Below are positions 44,092 through 53,255 of a DNA stretch of 64,000 nt, piece after piece (position 1 is the first letter of the stretch; each line of letters opens with the position of its first letter). The DNA is from Fen-1298 sp963833465 (GTDB lineage: Bacteria > Bacteroidota > Ignavibacteria > UBA10030): assembly GCA_963833465.1 (NCBI GenBank), contig CAWHXW010000002.1, positions 186,001 to 250,000 of the forward strand, given 5' to 3'. The position numbers and the translations under genes are program-made. The notes under the pieces are model-generated. The model worked only from the letters and a program-made list of their open reading frames with translations. It was not told where the DNA came from and searched no databases.

Positions 44092-45549
44092 TCAAGCTAT
44101 ATAATGCGATGATGCAGTTTCACCGCCTTGTCCTGTCCAATTAGTATGAAAAAACTCGCCTCTCGGTCTATCGACTCGCTCATACATATGCGCGCCAAAG
44201 AAATCGCGCTGTGCCTGTAACAGATTTGCAGGAAGTCTCCTTTGCCGATAACCATCATAGAATACTAATGAAGAACTCATCGAGGGCATTGGAATTCCTA
44301 TTTTTACAGCTTTTGCAACAACTTTCCGCCATGATTCTTGACAATTTGCCATGACTTTCTTGAAGAATGGGTCGAGAAGAAGATTTACGAGTTTTGGATT
44401 CTTATCAAATGCTTCTTTAATTTTTTCAAGGAACGTGCTTCGAATAATACATCCTCCACGCCACAAGCTGGCAATTCCGCCATAATTGAGATCCCATTTA
44501 AATTCTTTTGCAGCTTCTTTCATCAACATATATCCTTGAGCATAAGACGTCAGTTTAGAAGCATACATTGCTCTGCGGATGTCTTCAACAAACTCTTTCT
44601 TATTACCTGTAATTTTTTTCTTTGCGGGTCCTTTTAAAATCTTTGAAGCTATAACACGCTCATCTTTAATAGCAGAGAGACAACGTGCAAAAACGGCTTC
44701 CGAAACCATCGTCATTGGTACACCAAGATCAAGCGCTGACACACTTGTCCACTTGCCAGTTCCTTTCTGACCTGCTGTATCGAGAATAAAATCTACGACA
44801 TACTTTTTCTTTTCATCTTTATAATTTAAAATGTCTCGAGTAATTTCAATAAGATAAGAACTTAGTTCACCTTCATTCCAATCTTTAAATACTTCACTCA
44901 TATTTTTATTGCTCATGCCCATGCCTTCTTTCATCATTTGATAACACTCACAAATAAGCTGCATATCGCCGTACTCGATTCCGTTATGCACCATTTTAAC
45001 GAAATGACCTGCACCGTTCCCGCCAACCCAGTCGCAACATGGCGTTCCATCCGCGACCCTTGCTGCAATCGCTTGAAAAATCGATTTTATATGCGGCCAA
45101 GCTGCAGGTGAACCTCCTGGCATAATTGAAGGTCCGCGTAATGCTCCTTCTTCACCACCTGAGACTCCGGTACCGATATATAGCATCCCTTTCGACTCCA
45201 CATATTTTGTTCTTCGCATTGTATCAAGGAAATGCGAGTTACCACCATCAATAATTATATCGCCCGGCAACATGTGAGGGATCAGTTGTTCAATAAAATC
45301 ATCTACAGCTTTTCCAGCTTTCACCATTAACATAATCTTGCGCGGAACTTTTAACGTGGATATAAATTCTTGTGCGGAATGCGCTCCAATAATTTTCTTT
45401 TCTTTTGCCCGTCCGTTAATGAAGTTATCAACCTTTTCCACTGTCCTATTAAACACTGCGACGGTGAACCCGTGACTTTCAATATTAAGCACAAGATTTT
45501 CTCCCATTACCGCGAGTCCAATTAGACCAATATCAGCTTTTAGTTCCAC
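44092..45549 (-). CDS. gnd: 6-phosphogluconate dehydrogenase, decarboxylating
   Basis: Oxidises 6-phosphogluconate to ribulose-5-phosphate, CO2 and NAD(P)H. The Rossmann motif IGLAVMGENLVLNIESHGF, the family signature IIDGGNSHFLDTMRRTK, the GVSGGEEGALRGPSIMPGG loop, the KMVHNGIEYGDMQL helix and the C-terminal FHTNWTGQGG segment are all present. 485 aa is the long, standard form. It is the last gene of the uronate string, 42 bases after the LarA-like gene, so its likely substrate source here is gluconate produced by the neighbouring genes. Confidence 0.96.
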   Translation of the reverse strand: MELKADIGLIGLAVMGENLVLNIESHGFTVAVFNRTVEKVDNFINGRAKEKKIIGAHSAQEFISTLKVPRKIMLMVKAGKAVDDFIEQLIPHMLPGDIIIDGGNSHFLDTMRRTKYVESKGMLYIGTGVSGGEEGALRGPSIMPGGSPAAWPHIKSIFQAIAARVADGTPCCDWVGGNGAGHFVKMVHNGIEYGDMQLICECYQMMKEGMGMSNKNMSEVFKDWNEGELSSYLIEITRDILNYKDEKKKYVVDFILDTAGQKGTGKWTSVSALDLGVPMTMVSEAVFARCLSAIKDERVIASKILKGPAKKKITGNKKEFVEDIRRAMYASKLTSYAQGYMLMKEAAKEFKWDLNYGGIASLWRGGCIIRSTFLEKIKEAFDKNPKLVNLLLDPFFKKVMANCQESWRKVVAKAVKIGIPMPSMSSSLVFYDGYRQRRLPANLLQAQRDFFGAHMYERVDRPRGEFFHTNWTGQGGETASSHYIA

Positions 45550-45591
45550 TCCGATTTTCCTTGTTTTATTTATATTTTTCCTGTTGATAAA

Positions 45592-46863
45592 TTAATTAAA
45601 CCGTTTTTCATGCGACCACAATCCTAATGCTGGATTTGAGATGTAGAATATTTTTTCCCCATCAAGCATCGTGTTGAAGCCATAAGTAAGTTTTTCGGGA
45701 TTATATTTCATCATCATTTGAGACAAGTCAGCATACATGAAGTGGACGCTTTCAATTTCTTGTTTTGTAAGATGACCAGGGCAATATGTTATCGAAAAAC
45801 GGCCTTCTGATGAACCATGAATCAGATGCGCAGCTACACTTAAATTATTTTTTAGATCGTCGGCATTCTTCACATATTGCAATATTTTTTGTGTCCCAAT
45901 ATACCCGTATTTACGAATGAGCGTATCAATTTTTTTATCTTCGCCAAATTCCTTCAACGCCGGCGCTAAAATGATAAGTTCCCCGTTATCTGCAATTGCC
46001 ATACGTGTCCGATAAATGCTTTTGTTGCCAAGCCAGGCACTTTTGAATTCAGAGGGATCAAGATAGACGACAACTTTCTTCAATGGTTCTTCGATCATTT
46101 GGAAATTTACTTTAAGTGATAATGCAGATGCAAGATTAAAACATTCTACATCATCACCTATAAATAAGCCGCGCACTTTTAGCCGGCTATCATCTCCGGG
46201 TGCAACTACAGTGAGTATATAAATAATAGGCAAGTTTTTAGCAAAATGATCTGATGCATAATTTAAAACACGACGCACTGGATTATCAGCACACCCCATA
46301 ATACGCTCCATACCGTATACTGCACTGAGAAAATGACTTTTATCAATGCTTTCCGGGCCACCTGTCCCAATAAATATGTTCTTGTTGTAATTAGCCATTC
46401 CTATTACTTCATGAGGAACTACCTGTCCAATAGATAAAATTAAATCATAATCGCCTTCAATTAACAGCTTGTTGACCTGCGCTTTCCACCCATAATTTAA
46501 TTTCCCTGCTGATTGTTGATAAATAAACTCAGTAGGTACTTCGCCGAGTGTTATAATGTCTGTCCGCCAATTATGTTTGCGAAAAAGGCCAAGGGGTACA
46601 TTACCAAACATAGTCTTTATTTCGTTTTCGGTCATAGCGGCATGCGTACCGAGCGCTGGAAGAACATCGGTAAGTTTATCATGGTAATATTCCCACACAA
46701 GCCGTGTTAATATGCCAGCCTGTGAATGGTAACGTGTAAAATCTGGCGGGATTGCTAAAACTTTTCTTTTCACACTCAACTTTGCCAGTGCTTCGTACAG
46801 TCCTTTTTTAAGTTCTTCTTCATAAAGAACATCGTTTTCAGAACCTTTATTGTATAGTAACAT
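45592..46863 (-). CDS. LarA-like nickel-pincer hydroxyacid racemase/epimerase
   Basis: A member of the LarA (DUF2088) superfamily of 2-hydroxyacid racemases and epimerases that use the nickel-pincer nucleotide cofactor. Catalytic positions match Lactiplantibacillus LarA in both identity and spacing: H74 in LGTHAAMT (H108), H151 in VPHEVIGMANYNK (H174), K161, which tethers the cofactor (K184, exactly 10 residues on), and H177 in SIDKSHF (H200, exactly 16 further). So it looks active rather than degenerate. Homologues include a D-gluconate 2-epimerase. The neighbours (uxaC, mannonate-forming SDR, sugar-acid kinase, gnd) make D-mannonate/D-gluconate the best substrate guess. No larB, larC or larE is in the window. 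Confidence 0.85.
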   Translation of the reverse strand: MLLYNKGSENDVLYEEELKKGLYEALAKLSVKRKVLAIPPDFTRYHSQAGILTRLVWEYYHDKLTDVLPALGTHAAMTENEIKTMFGNVPLGLFRKHNWRTDIITLGEVPTEFIYQQSAGKLNYGWKAQVNKLLIEGDYDLILSIGQVVPHEVIGMANYNKNIFIGTGGPESIDKSHFLSAVYGMERIMGCADNPVRRVLNYASDHFAKNLPIIYILTVVAPGDDSRLKVRGLFIGDDVECFNLASALSLKVNFQMIEEPLKKVVVYLDPSEFKSAWLGNKSIYRTRMAIADNGELIILAPALKEFGEDKKIDTLIRKYGYIGTQKILQYVKNADDLKNNLSVAAHLIHGSSEGRFSITYCPGHLTKQEIESVHFMYADLSQMMMKYNPEKLTYGFNTMLDGEKIFYISNPALGLWSHEKRFN

Positions 46864-46967
46864 AATATTTGTTTGACTTATAACTTTGAAAAGAATTTAG
46901 CTTATGTAAAGTTTTTTAGTAGATTGTTAAATATTTCATTCTCTAACTTCTCCATCACAATCGAAAA

Positions 46968-48050
46968 TTAACGCTGGATACGCGCCGATTCGCCTTTGGC
47001 AAAAGATTTCACTTGTTCCAAGGTTACCATTGTCGTGTCTCCAGGTGTAGTAGTGAGTAATGCACCATGCGCCCATCCAAGCTTCACAGCTTCTTCAGGT
47101 TCTTCATCTATTAATAAGCCGTAGAACAATCCACTTGCGAATCCATCACCACCGCCCACACGATCCAAAACATCCAGTTCACAGATAGGTGAAGTATATA
47201 TCTTTCCATCGATCCATGCTACTGCACCCCAGCTATGTCGATTTGTTGAATGTACTTCGCGTAAAGTCGTTGCAACAATTTTGACATGTGGATACTTTGC
47301 CACCACTTTGTCAATCATGCTAATGAATGAACTTGGGTCAAGTTTCGACTTTGCTGTCGCTTCCGGGCTGGGGATACCTAAACTCTTCTGCAGATCCTCT
47401 TCATTACCTACTAAAACATCTGCGTTATTTATGATGCGAGTGATTACATCAACCGTATTCTTCTGTCCTCCACGAATATTCCAAAGCTTCTCTCGGAAAT
47501 TTAAATCGAAGCTTACGATCGCGCCTGCTTTCTTCGCTGCTTTCATACCCTCAATAATAAGTTCGCCGGTAGATTCAGAGAGCGCTGCAAAAATTCCGCC
47601 GCTGTGAAACCATCGGACCCCGTCAGCGAAAATAGTATCCCAGTCGAAATCACCAGGCTTCAATTGCGCCGCAGCTTCATTTGATCGATTGTAAAATACT
47701 ACAGGAGGACGCACACCTTGTCCGCGATCACTATACACCGCTGCCATGTTGGGACCATTTACACCATTGTGTTTAAAGCGTTTATAGAATGGTTTTACTC
47801 CCATAGCTCGAACACGTTCTGCAATTAAGTCGCCAATCGCATAATCTACCATTGCTGTTACGATGCCTGTGTTCAAGTGGAAACAATCAGCTAAGTTTGC
47901 GGCTACATTAAATTCTCCGCCACTCACATGTATCTGGCATTCAATTGCTTTTCTGAAAGGAATTATTCCAGAATCCAACCGATGAACTAATGCACCTAAC
48001 GAAATCAAATCCAAAGCACCTTCCTTATGAATACTCAAACCAATGTTCAT
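46968..48050 (-). CDS. kdgK: PfkB-family sugar-acid kinase (KDG kinase-like)
   Basis: A ribokinase-fold kinase of 360 aa. The substrate site GGEFNVAANLA near the N-terminus, FHSGGIFAAL, SFDLNFREKLW, the NADVLVGNEEDL segment and the anion-hole/catalytic loop RVGGGDGFASGL are typical of 2-keto-3-deoxygluconate kinases. In the usual uronate route it would phosphorylate KDG made by mannonate dehydratase, but that gene is missing here. It could instead phosphorylate gluconate for Gnd; sequence reading alone cannot decide. It lies 104 bases upstream of the LarA-like gene and 45 bases downstream of the SDR gene. Confidence 0.85.
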   Translation of the reverse strand: MNIGLSIHKEGALDLISLGALVHRLDSGIIPFRKAIECQIHVSGGEFNVAANLADCFHLNTGIVTAMVDYAIGDLIAERVRAMGVKPFYKRFKHNGVNGPNMAAVYSDRGQGVRPPVVFYNRSNEAAAQLKPGDFDWDTIFADGVRWFHSGGIFAALSESTGELIIEGMKAAKKAGAIVSFDLNFREKLWNIRGGQKNTVDVITRIINNADVLVGNEEDLQKSLGIPSPEATAKSKLDPSSFISMIDKVVAKYPHVKIVATTLREVHSTNRHSWGAVAWIDGKIYTSPICELDVLDRVGGGDGFASGLFYGLLIDEEPEEAVKLGWAHGALLTTTPGDTTMVTLEQVKSFAKGESARIQR

Positions 48051-48095
48051 TATTTACTCCTTTTATGGTCTATTTATTTTCGACCTTTAACTGCT

Positions 48096-48929
48096 TTATA
48101 CTCCTGAGTATGCAGAAAATCCACCATCAATAGGCAGTACAATTCCTGTGACAAACTTTGAAGCGGGCGATAACAACCACAATACGGTGCCTAATAAATC
48201 ATCGGGTACGCCGAAGCGTGCCATTGGCGTATGATCGAGAATATTTTTACCGCGTGCAGTCAATTCACCTGTCGTTTTATTTGTCAAGAGGAATCGATTT
48301 TGTTCAGTCAGAAAAAAACCTGGCGCAATTGCATTGACTCGGATGTATGGCGAATATTCCTGTGCCATGTGAACAGCTAACCATTGTGTGAAGTTGCTTA
48401 CTGCCGCCTTTGCTGCTGAGTATGCCGGTATACGGGTTAATGGCCGAAAAGCATTCATCGATGAAATATTCAGAATCACTCCTTCTTTTTGCTCCGCCAT
48501 TTTCTTCCCAAAAATCTGACTTGGCAATATTGTGCCGATCAAATTTAAATTAGAAACGAACTGCAGCGCCTCTGAAGAAATGTCGAAAAAGCTTTGATCG
48601 GCATTAACTGTAGCTTTTGGATCGTTACCTCCAGCACCGTTGATGAGGCAATCAATACTACCATAAATTGAAAGTACTTTATCTGCCGCTTCTTGAACTT
48701 TCTTTTTATCAATCACATCGATAAAAAATACTTTGTGCTTTCCTTGTGTACCATTTAACGATTGAATTGTCTTTTCACCAAGCGAAACATCACGATCAAA
48801 AATAACGACATTTGCATTACATCCAGCAAGTGCTTTTGCAATCTCGCCGCAGAGTATACCAGCGCCGCCGGTGATGGCTATTGTTTTGCCGGTAAAATCA
48901 TACAGCTTTATTATTTCCTGTAAGTTCAT
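48096..48929 (-). CDS. SDR-type D-mannonate oxidoreductase (fructuronate reductase)
   Basis: A short-chain dehydrogenase of 277 aa. The dinucleotide-binding loop TGGAGILCG (residues 20-28) and the catalytic S156/S157, Y170 and K174 in NISSMNAF and AYSAAK are present. The C-terminal HTPMARFGVPDDLLGTVLWL and IDGGFSAYSGV match the SDR-type UxuB/YjmF family, which reduces D-fructuronate to D-mannonate with NAD(P)H. The neighbouring uxaC makes fructuronate, which supports this substrate. It lies 17 bases downstream of the transporter gene. Confidence 0.85.
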   Translation of the reverse strand: MNLQEIIKLYDFTGKTIAITGGAGILCGEIAKALAGCNANVVIFDRDVSLGEKTIQSLNGTQGKHKVFFIDVIDKKKVQEAADKVLSIYGSIDCLINGAGGNDPKATVNADQSFFDISSEALQFVSNLNLIGTILPSQIFGKKMAEQKEGVILNISSMNAFRPLTRIPAYSAAKAAVSNFTQWLAVHMAQEYSPYIRVNAIAPGFFLTEQNRFLLTNKTTGELTARGKNILDHTPMARFGVPDDLLGTVLWLLSPASKFVTGIVLPIDGGFSAYSGV

Positions 48930-48946
48930 ATTAGAAATCCTTGTGT

Positions 48947-50269
48947 TTAGAATACTTCAACTCGTTCCATTTTTGGAGCTAATACATTAAAAATAATCCA
49001 TGCAACCAGATACGCTGAACTACAAAACAAGAAAATCATAAAATAACCGGTTTCAATAGAACCTATTTCTTTATAATGATCAAGTAACACACCTGTAACC
49101 TTCGAGATTAGAATTCCACCTAATGCACCTGCCATACCTCCAATACCTGTTACTGAAGCAACCGATTTCTTGGGAAACATATCTGATGTCGTTGTATAAA
49201 GATTGGCAGACCATGCTTGATGTGCAGACGCTGCAAATCCAATAATAAAGATTGTGAACCAATAACAATATTGTCCTAATGCTTGAGCAGCAGCTATCGG
49301 TAATACACATAATGCAAAGATAAGCATGGAAATTCTGCGTGCTTTATATACTTCCCATCCTTTCTTTATCAGGTTGCTTGATAACCATCCGCCAAAAATA
49401 CTGCCGAACATAGTCATCGTATATACAGAAGCAATTGGAAGAACGAGATCTGTTTTCGACATACCATACTGTCTATTTAGAAACGAAGGCAGCCAGAACA
49501 AATAGAACCACCAAACTGGATCTGTTAAAAATTTTCCTAAAATAAATGCCCACGTTTGTCTAAACGTAAGCAGCTTAAACCAGTTCACTTTTTCTTTGTG
49601 TTTTTCTTCATTAATAATTTCATCATTATCACTGCAGATATAATTATATTCGTCTTTTATTAATTTTGGATGTCTGCTTGGAATTTCATACATCACAAAC
49701 CAGAAGACCAGCCAAATAAGACCTACAGCACCGGTGAGAATAAACGCCCACTGCCAACCAAAATAGAGAGCAATTAAAGGAACTGTCAATGGTGCAATAA
49801 TAGCACCAACATTTGAACCAGAGTTAAAAATTCCAGTAGCTAAAGCTCTTTCTTTTTTGGGAAACCATTCTGCAACAGTTTTTATTGCTGCGGGAAAGTT
49901 ACCCGACTCACTGATTCCAAGTACACTACGAGCAGCTATAAATCCAAACGTGCTTCCGGCAAAAGCATGTCCGATTGCTGCAAGACTCCAGATAAACAAT
50001 GACAACGCATACCCAAGTTTTGTCCCGATTTTATCAATAACCCAACCTATACCGAGCATTCCGATTGCATACGAGAGTTGAAAAACAATAACAATGTCAG
50101 AATAATTTGATTCTGACCATCCGAATAGAGGATCGAGATAATCGTCCTTTAATAGACTGATAACCTGGCGGTCCAAATAATTAACTGTTGTAGCAAAAAA
50201 AACAAGTGTTAAGATGATCCAACGGTAATTTCCAATTCTAACTTTTATTCCATTATTATCAGACATCAT
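48947..50269 (-). CDS. MFS hexuronate transporter (ExuT-like)
   Basis: A major-facilitator transporter of 440 aa with about 12 helices. The anion:cation symporter-family opening RWIILTLVFFATTVNYLDRQVISLL, the helix-4 stretch ISESGNFPAAIKTVAEWFPKKERA and the central loop with PSRHPKLIKDEYNYI resemble ExuT and other hexuronate permeases. It sits directly between uxaC (27 bases) and the mannonate oxidoreductase gene (17 bases), which supports glucuronate or galacturonate uptake. Confidence 0.9.
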   Translation of the reverse strand: MMSDNNGIKVRIGNYRWIILTLVFFATTVNYLDRQVISLLKDDYLDPLFGWSESNYSDIVIVFQLSYAIGMLGIGWVIDKIGTKLGYALSLFIWSLAAIGHAFAGSTFGFIAARSVLGISESGNFPAAIKTVAEWFPKKERALATGIFNSGSNVGAIIAPLTVPLIALYFGWQWAFILTGAVGLIWLVFWFVMYEIPSRHPKLIKDEYNYICSDNDEIINEEKHKEKVNWFKLLTFRQTWAFILGKFLTDPVWWFYLFWLPSFLNRQYGMSKTDLVLPIASVYTMTMFGSIFGGWLSSNLIKKGWEVYKARRISMLIFALCVLPIAAAQALGQYCYWFTIFIIGFAASAHQAWSANLYTTTSDMFPKKSVASVTGIGGMAGALGGILISKVTGVLLDHYKEIGSIETGYFMIFLFCSSAYLVAWIIFNVLAPKMERVEVF

Positions 50270-50296
50270 TTTTCTCGTTTTGCAATAAAAATATTA

Positions 50297-51724
50297 TTAT
50301 TTAAAATTGAAATATCGTTTTGCATTGTAATAACAGATATCCTGCACAATACTTCCTATATATTTCAAGTCATTCGGAATTAAACCTTTTTCCATTTCTG
50401 TCCCGAAAATATTACATAATAATCTTCGAAAATATTCATGTCGCGAGTAAGAAAGAAAACTTCGCGAATCTGTTACCATACCTACAAACTGGCTTAATAT
50501 TCCCATATTTGAAAGAGCGTCAATTTGCCTTCGCATCCCATCAAGTTGATCGAGAAACCACCAGCTTGAACCATATTGCATCTTGCCAGCCGTACTGCTA
50601 TCTTGAAAATTGCCAATCATACTCGCCATCAACTCATTGTCGCATGGGTTGATATTGTAAATAATTGTTTTTGGAAGTCGATTTTGTGAATCGAGTTTAT
50701 CAAGCAATTTTGCTAATGGACGTGCAATTTCAAAATCACCTATAGAATCAAAGCCCATGTCAGCACCCAATTCTCGCATCATCCGTGAATTATTATTTCG
50801 AAGCGCTCCGAAATGGAATTGCTGCGCCCATCTTTTTTCATAATCCATCACTCCTAATTCATATAATATCGCTGATTTGAATTTCAGAATTTCTTTCTCA
50901 TCAAGATTCTTTCCCTTGTGCAGTTTTTTGAAAATAAACTTTATCTCCGATTCCGAATAATTTTCCGAATATGGTATTTCTAATCCATGATCAGAAAGCC
51001 GGCAGCCATGCGCATGAAAGTAATCATGACGACTTTTAATAGCAGAAACAAACGAATAATAATCCTTTATATCAATTCCAGAAATAACTTCTAGCTTATT
51101 GATGTAGGAAACGAAAGTATCCACATTTTCCACAGCCATAGCTTTATCTGGACGAAATGTCGGAAGCATCTGAGTAAATCCGTTTCCTCCTTTTGCGTAC
51201 GCTTTGTGGTATTCCAAATTGTCTGTTGGATCATCGGTAGTGCAAATAATTTCAACGTTCATGCATTTTAGAATTCCCTGAGTCGAAAAGCCCGGCATTG
51301 ATAGTTTCTTATTGCATTTGTTCCATATAACTTTTGCTGTCTTTTCGCTTAGAATTACATTATTGATTCCAAAAGGCCGCCGCAATTCAAGATGTGTCCA
51401 GTGGTTGAGTGGATTTCGGATTGCTTTCGGCACAGTACGTGCCCACATCTCAAACTTTTCCCAATCCGATGCACTTCCTGTAATGAAATGTTCATCAATA
51501 CCGCATGTCCGCATCGCACGCCATTTGTAATGATCGCCATTCAGCCATATCTGTGTGAGATTATCGAATTGTTTGTTCTCAGCAATTTCTTTTGACGAAA
51601 GATGGCAGTGATAATCAATGATAGGTAACGATTCAGCATAGGAATGATAAAGTTCTGATGCGGTCTTCGTTTCAAGTAAGAAATCTTCATGGATAAATTT
51701 CTTTTTCATGTTTTTCTCCGGCAA
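50297..51724 (-). CDS. uxaC: Uronate isomerase (glucuronate/galacturonate)
   Basis: Amidohydrolase-superfamily enzyme that converts D-glucuronate to D-fructuronate and D-galacturonate to D-tagaturonate. The metal motif IDYHCHLSSKEIA, then RAMRTCGIDE, CTTDDPTD, the YNINPCDNELMASMIGNFQ segment and the C-terminal SWWFLDQLDGMRRQIDAL and VGMVTDSRSFLSYSRHEYFRR are conserved. Length 475 aa is normal. It is the first gene of the uronate part of the string and shows the input substrate of the pathway. Confidence 0.96.
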   Translation of the reverse strand: MPEKNMKKKFIHEDFLLETKTASELYHSYAESLPIIDYHCHLSSKEIAENKQFDNLTQIWLNGDHYKWRAMRTCGIDEHFITGSASDWEKFEMWARTVPKAIRNPLNHWTHLELRRPFGINNVILSEKTAKVIWNKCNKKLSMPGFSTQGILKCMNVEIICTTDDPTDNLEYHKAYAKGGNGFTQMLPTFRPDKAMAVENVDTFVSYINKLEVISGIDIKDYYSFVSAIKSRHDYFHAHGCRLSDHGLEIPYSENYSESEIKFIFKKLHKGKNLDEKEILKFKSAILYELGVMDYEKRWAQQFHFGALRNNNSRMMRELGADMGFDSIGDFEIARPLAKLLDKLDSQNRLPKTIIYNINPCDNELMASMIGNFQDSSTAGKMQYGSSWWFLDQLDGMRRQIDALSNMGILSQFVGMVTDSRSFLSYSRHEYFRRLLCNIFGTEMEKGLIPNDLKYIGSIVQDICYYNAKRYFNFK

Positions 51725-51834
51725 TCGAAGTTTATTCTATAAAACGCTACATCATTGATTAAAAACCGTATTCTGATAAAATGATTTTATCCTGATCTAT
51801 CGTGGAGATTGATTCCTTACAAAATTTACTTTCA

Positions 51835-52083
51835 TCATTCGGGATTATTGAATAATCGTACATCGTATCGCAATTGTTCTATATATACAACGGGCGCTAT
51901 ATCTGCCAATAATTTTACATTCTGTGCTGATTTATTTCTCCACAAATTGCAGCATGCCGCCGCAACATTACCCGGCGGGCTTGCTATACGCACAAACCGA
52001 TGTTTTTCCTTCCATTGAATTTTTGCTGCATAACCAAATATGAGTTCTTTTGGATCAGATATCGCTAAGGTTTTATATTTCAT
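51835..52083 (-). pseudogene. Remnant of MtaB-like methanol:corrinoid methyltransferase
   Basis: An 82-codon open frame that reads as a deleted gene. It starts MKYKTLAISDPKELIFGYA, the opening of MtaB-type methyltransferases, then jumps to a region normally about 300 residues later: CCNLWRNKSAQNVKLLADIAP and VVYIEQLRYDVRLFN, matching CCDLWSNESVQNV...YDCRLMN of that family. Between them another frame gives MEGKTSVCAYS, again MtaB-like, so there is an internal deletion plus a one-base shift near 51980. The C-terminal part is gone. It lies between the UroD-type methyltransferase and uxaC, on the same strand as the rest of the methyl-transfer module. Confidence 0.6.
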
Positions 52084-52134
52084 GCTTATTTTTCAAATGG
52101 AACAACAAAATATTTTATTTGTCAATGAGCTATT

Positions 52135-53166
52135 TTACGAATAATGTTGAATGGTTTGAATAAATGCATTTATATTTTCCGAGTTAACCCCTGGCGGCAT
52201 ACCGCCCCCGCATGATAAAATAATCTTCGATTTTTCTTGAAGAGAGTTCAACAGCGCCATAGTCGTCTTCGTTACTAAAGTAACATCGTTGCTTGCTAAA
52301 ACATCTCGCGGAGGAATGTTACCGAGAAGAACAACTTTATTTTGTGTCGAATTTTTCAATTCATTAAGTGTAATATCGAAACCCATATTAAACAGATTGA
52401 CGCCTATTTCCGGAAGCAGCGGAGCGCATACTTTACAAGGAGCGTCATTATGCAGAAATTTGATTGACACCTCAGCGTCATACAATTCTTTGAAATATGG
52501 CAATCCGAAAGTACGAAATTCTTCTTCACCTAAAAAACCAATTATATCATCTAACAAAAAAATGCCATCGATGGATGAAAATGTTTCTATTTGCAGATTC
52601 AGCCAGTCTTTCAGATAAACTGTAATCTTCTTTATGAGGTGATGCGCTTTCTCTGGCTGTATCATCATCGTAGTTAGAAATTCCGTCGATCCCATCAGAT
52701 AGCTGGCAATATTTAAAGGACCTCGAGCAACGGCAAAACGAATTTTATGTCCGGCCGCTTCAATCTTTGGTTGCGCAAGTTTTAACCGATTTAACACGAG
52801 CGGTAAGAGGCCATCCGTTTTTGGATTCGGCTGTGGAAGCATGTCAATATCATCCACTGATTGAATAATTTTATGCGCATAAGGAAATTCGTTTTCCGGA
52901 AAAACACAGCGTGTTCCAAACGCCGATGGTTCCGTACACATACCGAATTCGGACCAAAACCCAGGAAAATAAATTACATCTGGAAAATCTTGAAGTGCTT
53001 TCAGATTTGCCTTCAACCACAGTTCGTCGTTCGAAAAATAATCAAGAATATTAACACCGTACCAATTTGGCAGCCATGGGCTGTCAATGATAAAACCTGC
53101 AGGTAAAGGATTCAATATTTCTCCATTTATTACTTTCTGAAGAATTTCCCATTGTTGATCTGTCAT
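52135..53166 (-). CDS. Uroporphyrinogen-decarboxylase-family methyltransferase (MtaA/CmuA-like)
   Basis: A 343-aa TIM-barrel protein of the UroD superfamily, whose non-haem members (MtaA, MtbA, CmuA) move methyl groups to or from corrinoid proteins with a zinc site. Probable zinc ligands are seen in FLHNDAPCKVCAP and the later CGGGMPPG. It has the family's LLGNIPPRDVL segment. It does not show the substrate pocket of true uroporphyrinogen decarboxylase, and no haem genes are nearby. Its place beside a corrinoid protein, a homocysteine methyltransferase and a reactivation protein points to methyl transfer; the methyl donor is unknown. Confidence 0.8.
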   Translation of the reverse strand: MTDQQWEILQKVINGEILNPLPAGFIIDSPWLPNWYGVNILDYFSNDELWLKANLKALQDFPDVIYFPGFWSEFGMCTEPSAFGTRCVFPENEFPYAHKIIQSVDDIDMLPQPNPKTDGLLPLVLNRLKLAQPKIEAAGHKIRFAVARGPLNIASYLMGSTEFLTTMMIQPEKAHHLIKKITVYLKDWLNLQIETFSSIDGIFLLDDIIGFLGEEEFRTFGLPYFKELYDAEVSIKFLHNDAPCKVCAPLLPEIGVNLFNMGFDITLNELKNSTQNKVVLLGNIPPRDVLASNDVTLVTKTTMALLNSLQEKSKIILSCGGGMPPGVNSENINAFIQTIQHYS

Positions 53167-53255
53167 TCTACTTATCTTCCAATTTTATTTGCAATGATAT
53201 ATTCTATTTACAGAATGAAATGTCTTTTGCTAATAATCCAATTCTATGATTTATT

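Noticed and set aside
52135..53166. True uroporphyrinogen decarboxylase (haem synthesis)
   Set aside because: The protein groups by context with corrinoid methyl transfer, shows putative zinc ligands of the MtaA-type, and no haem genes are nearby.
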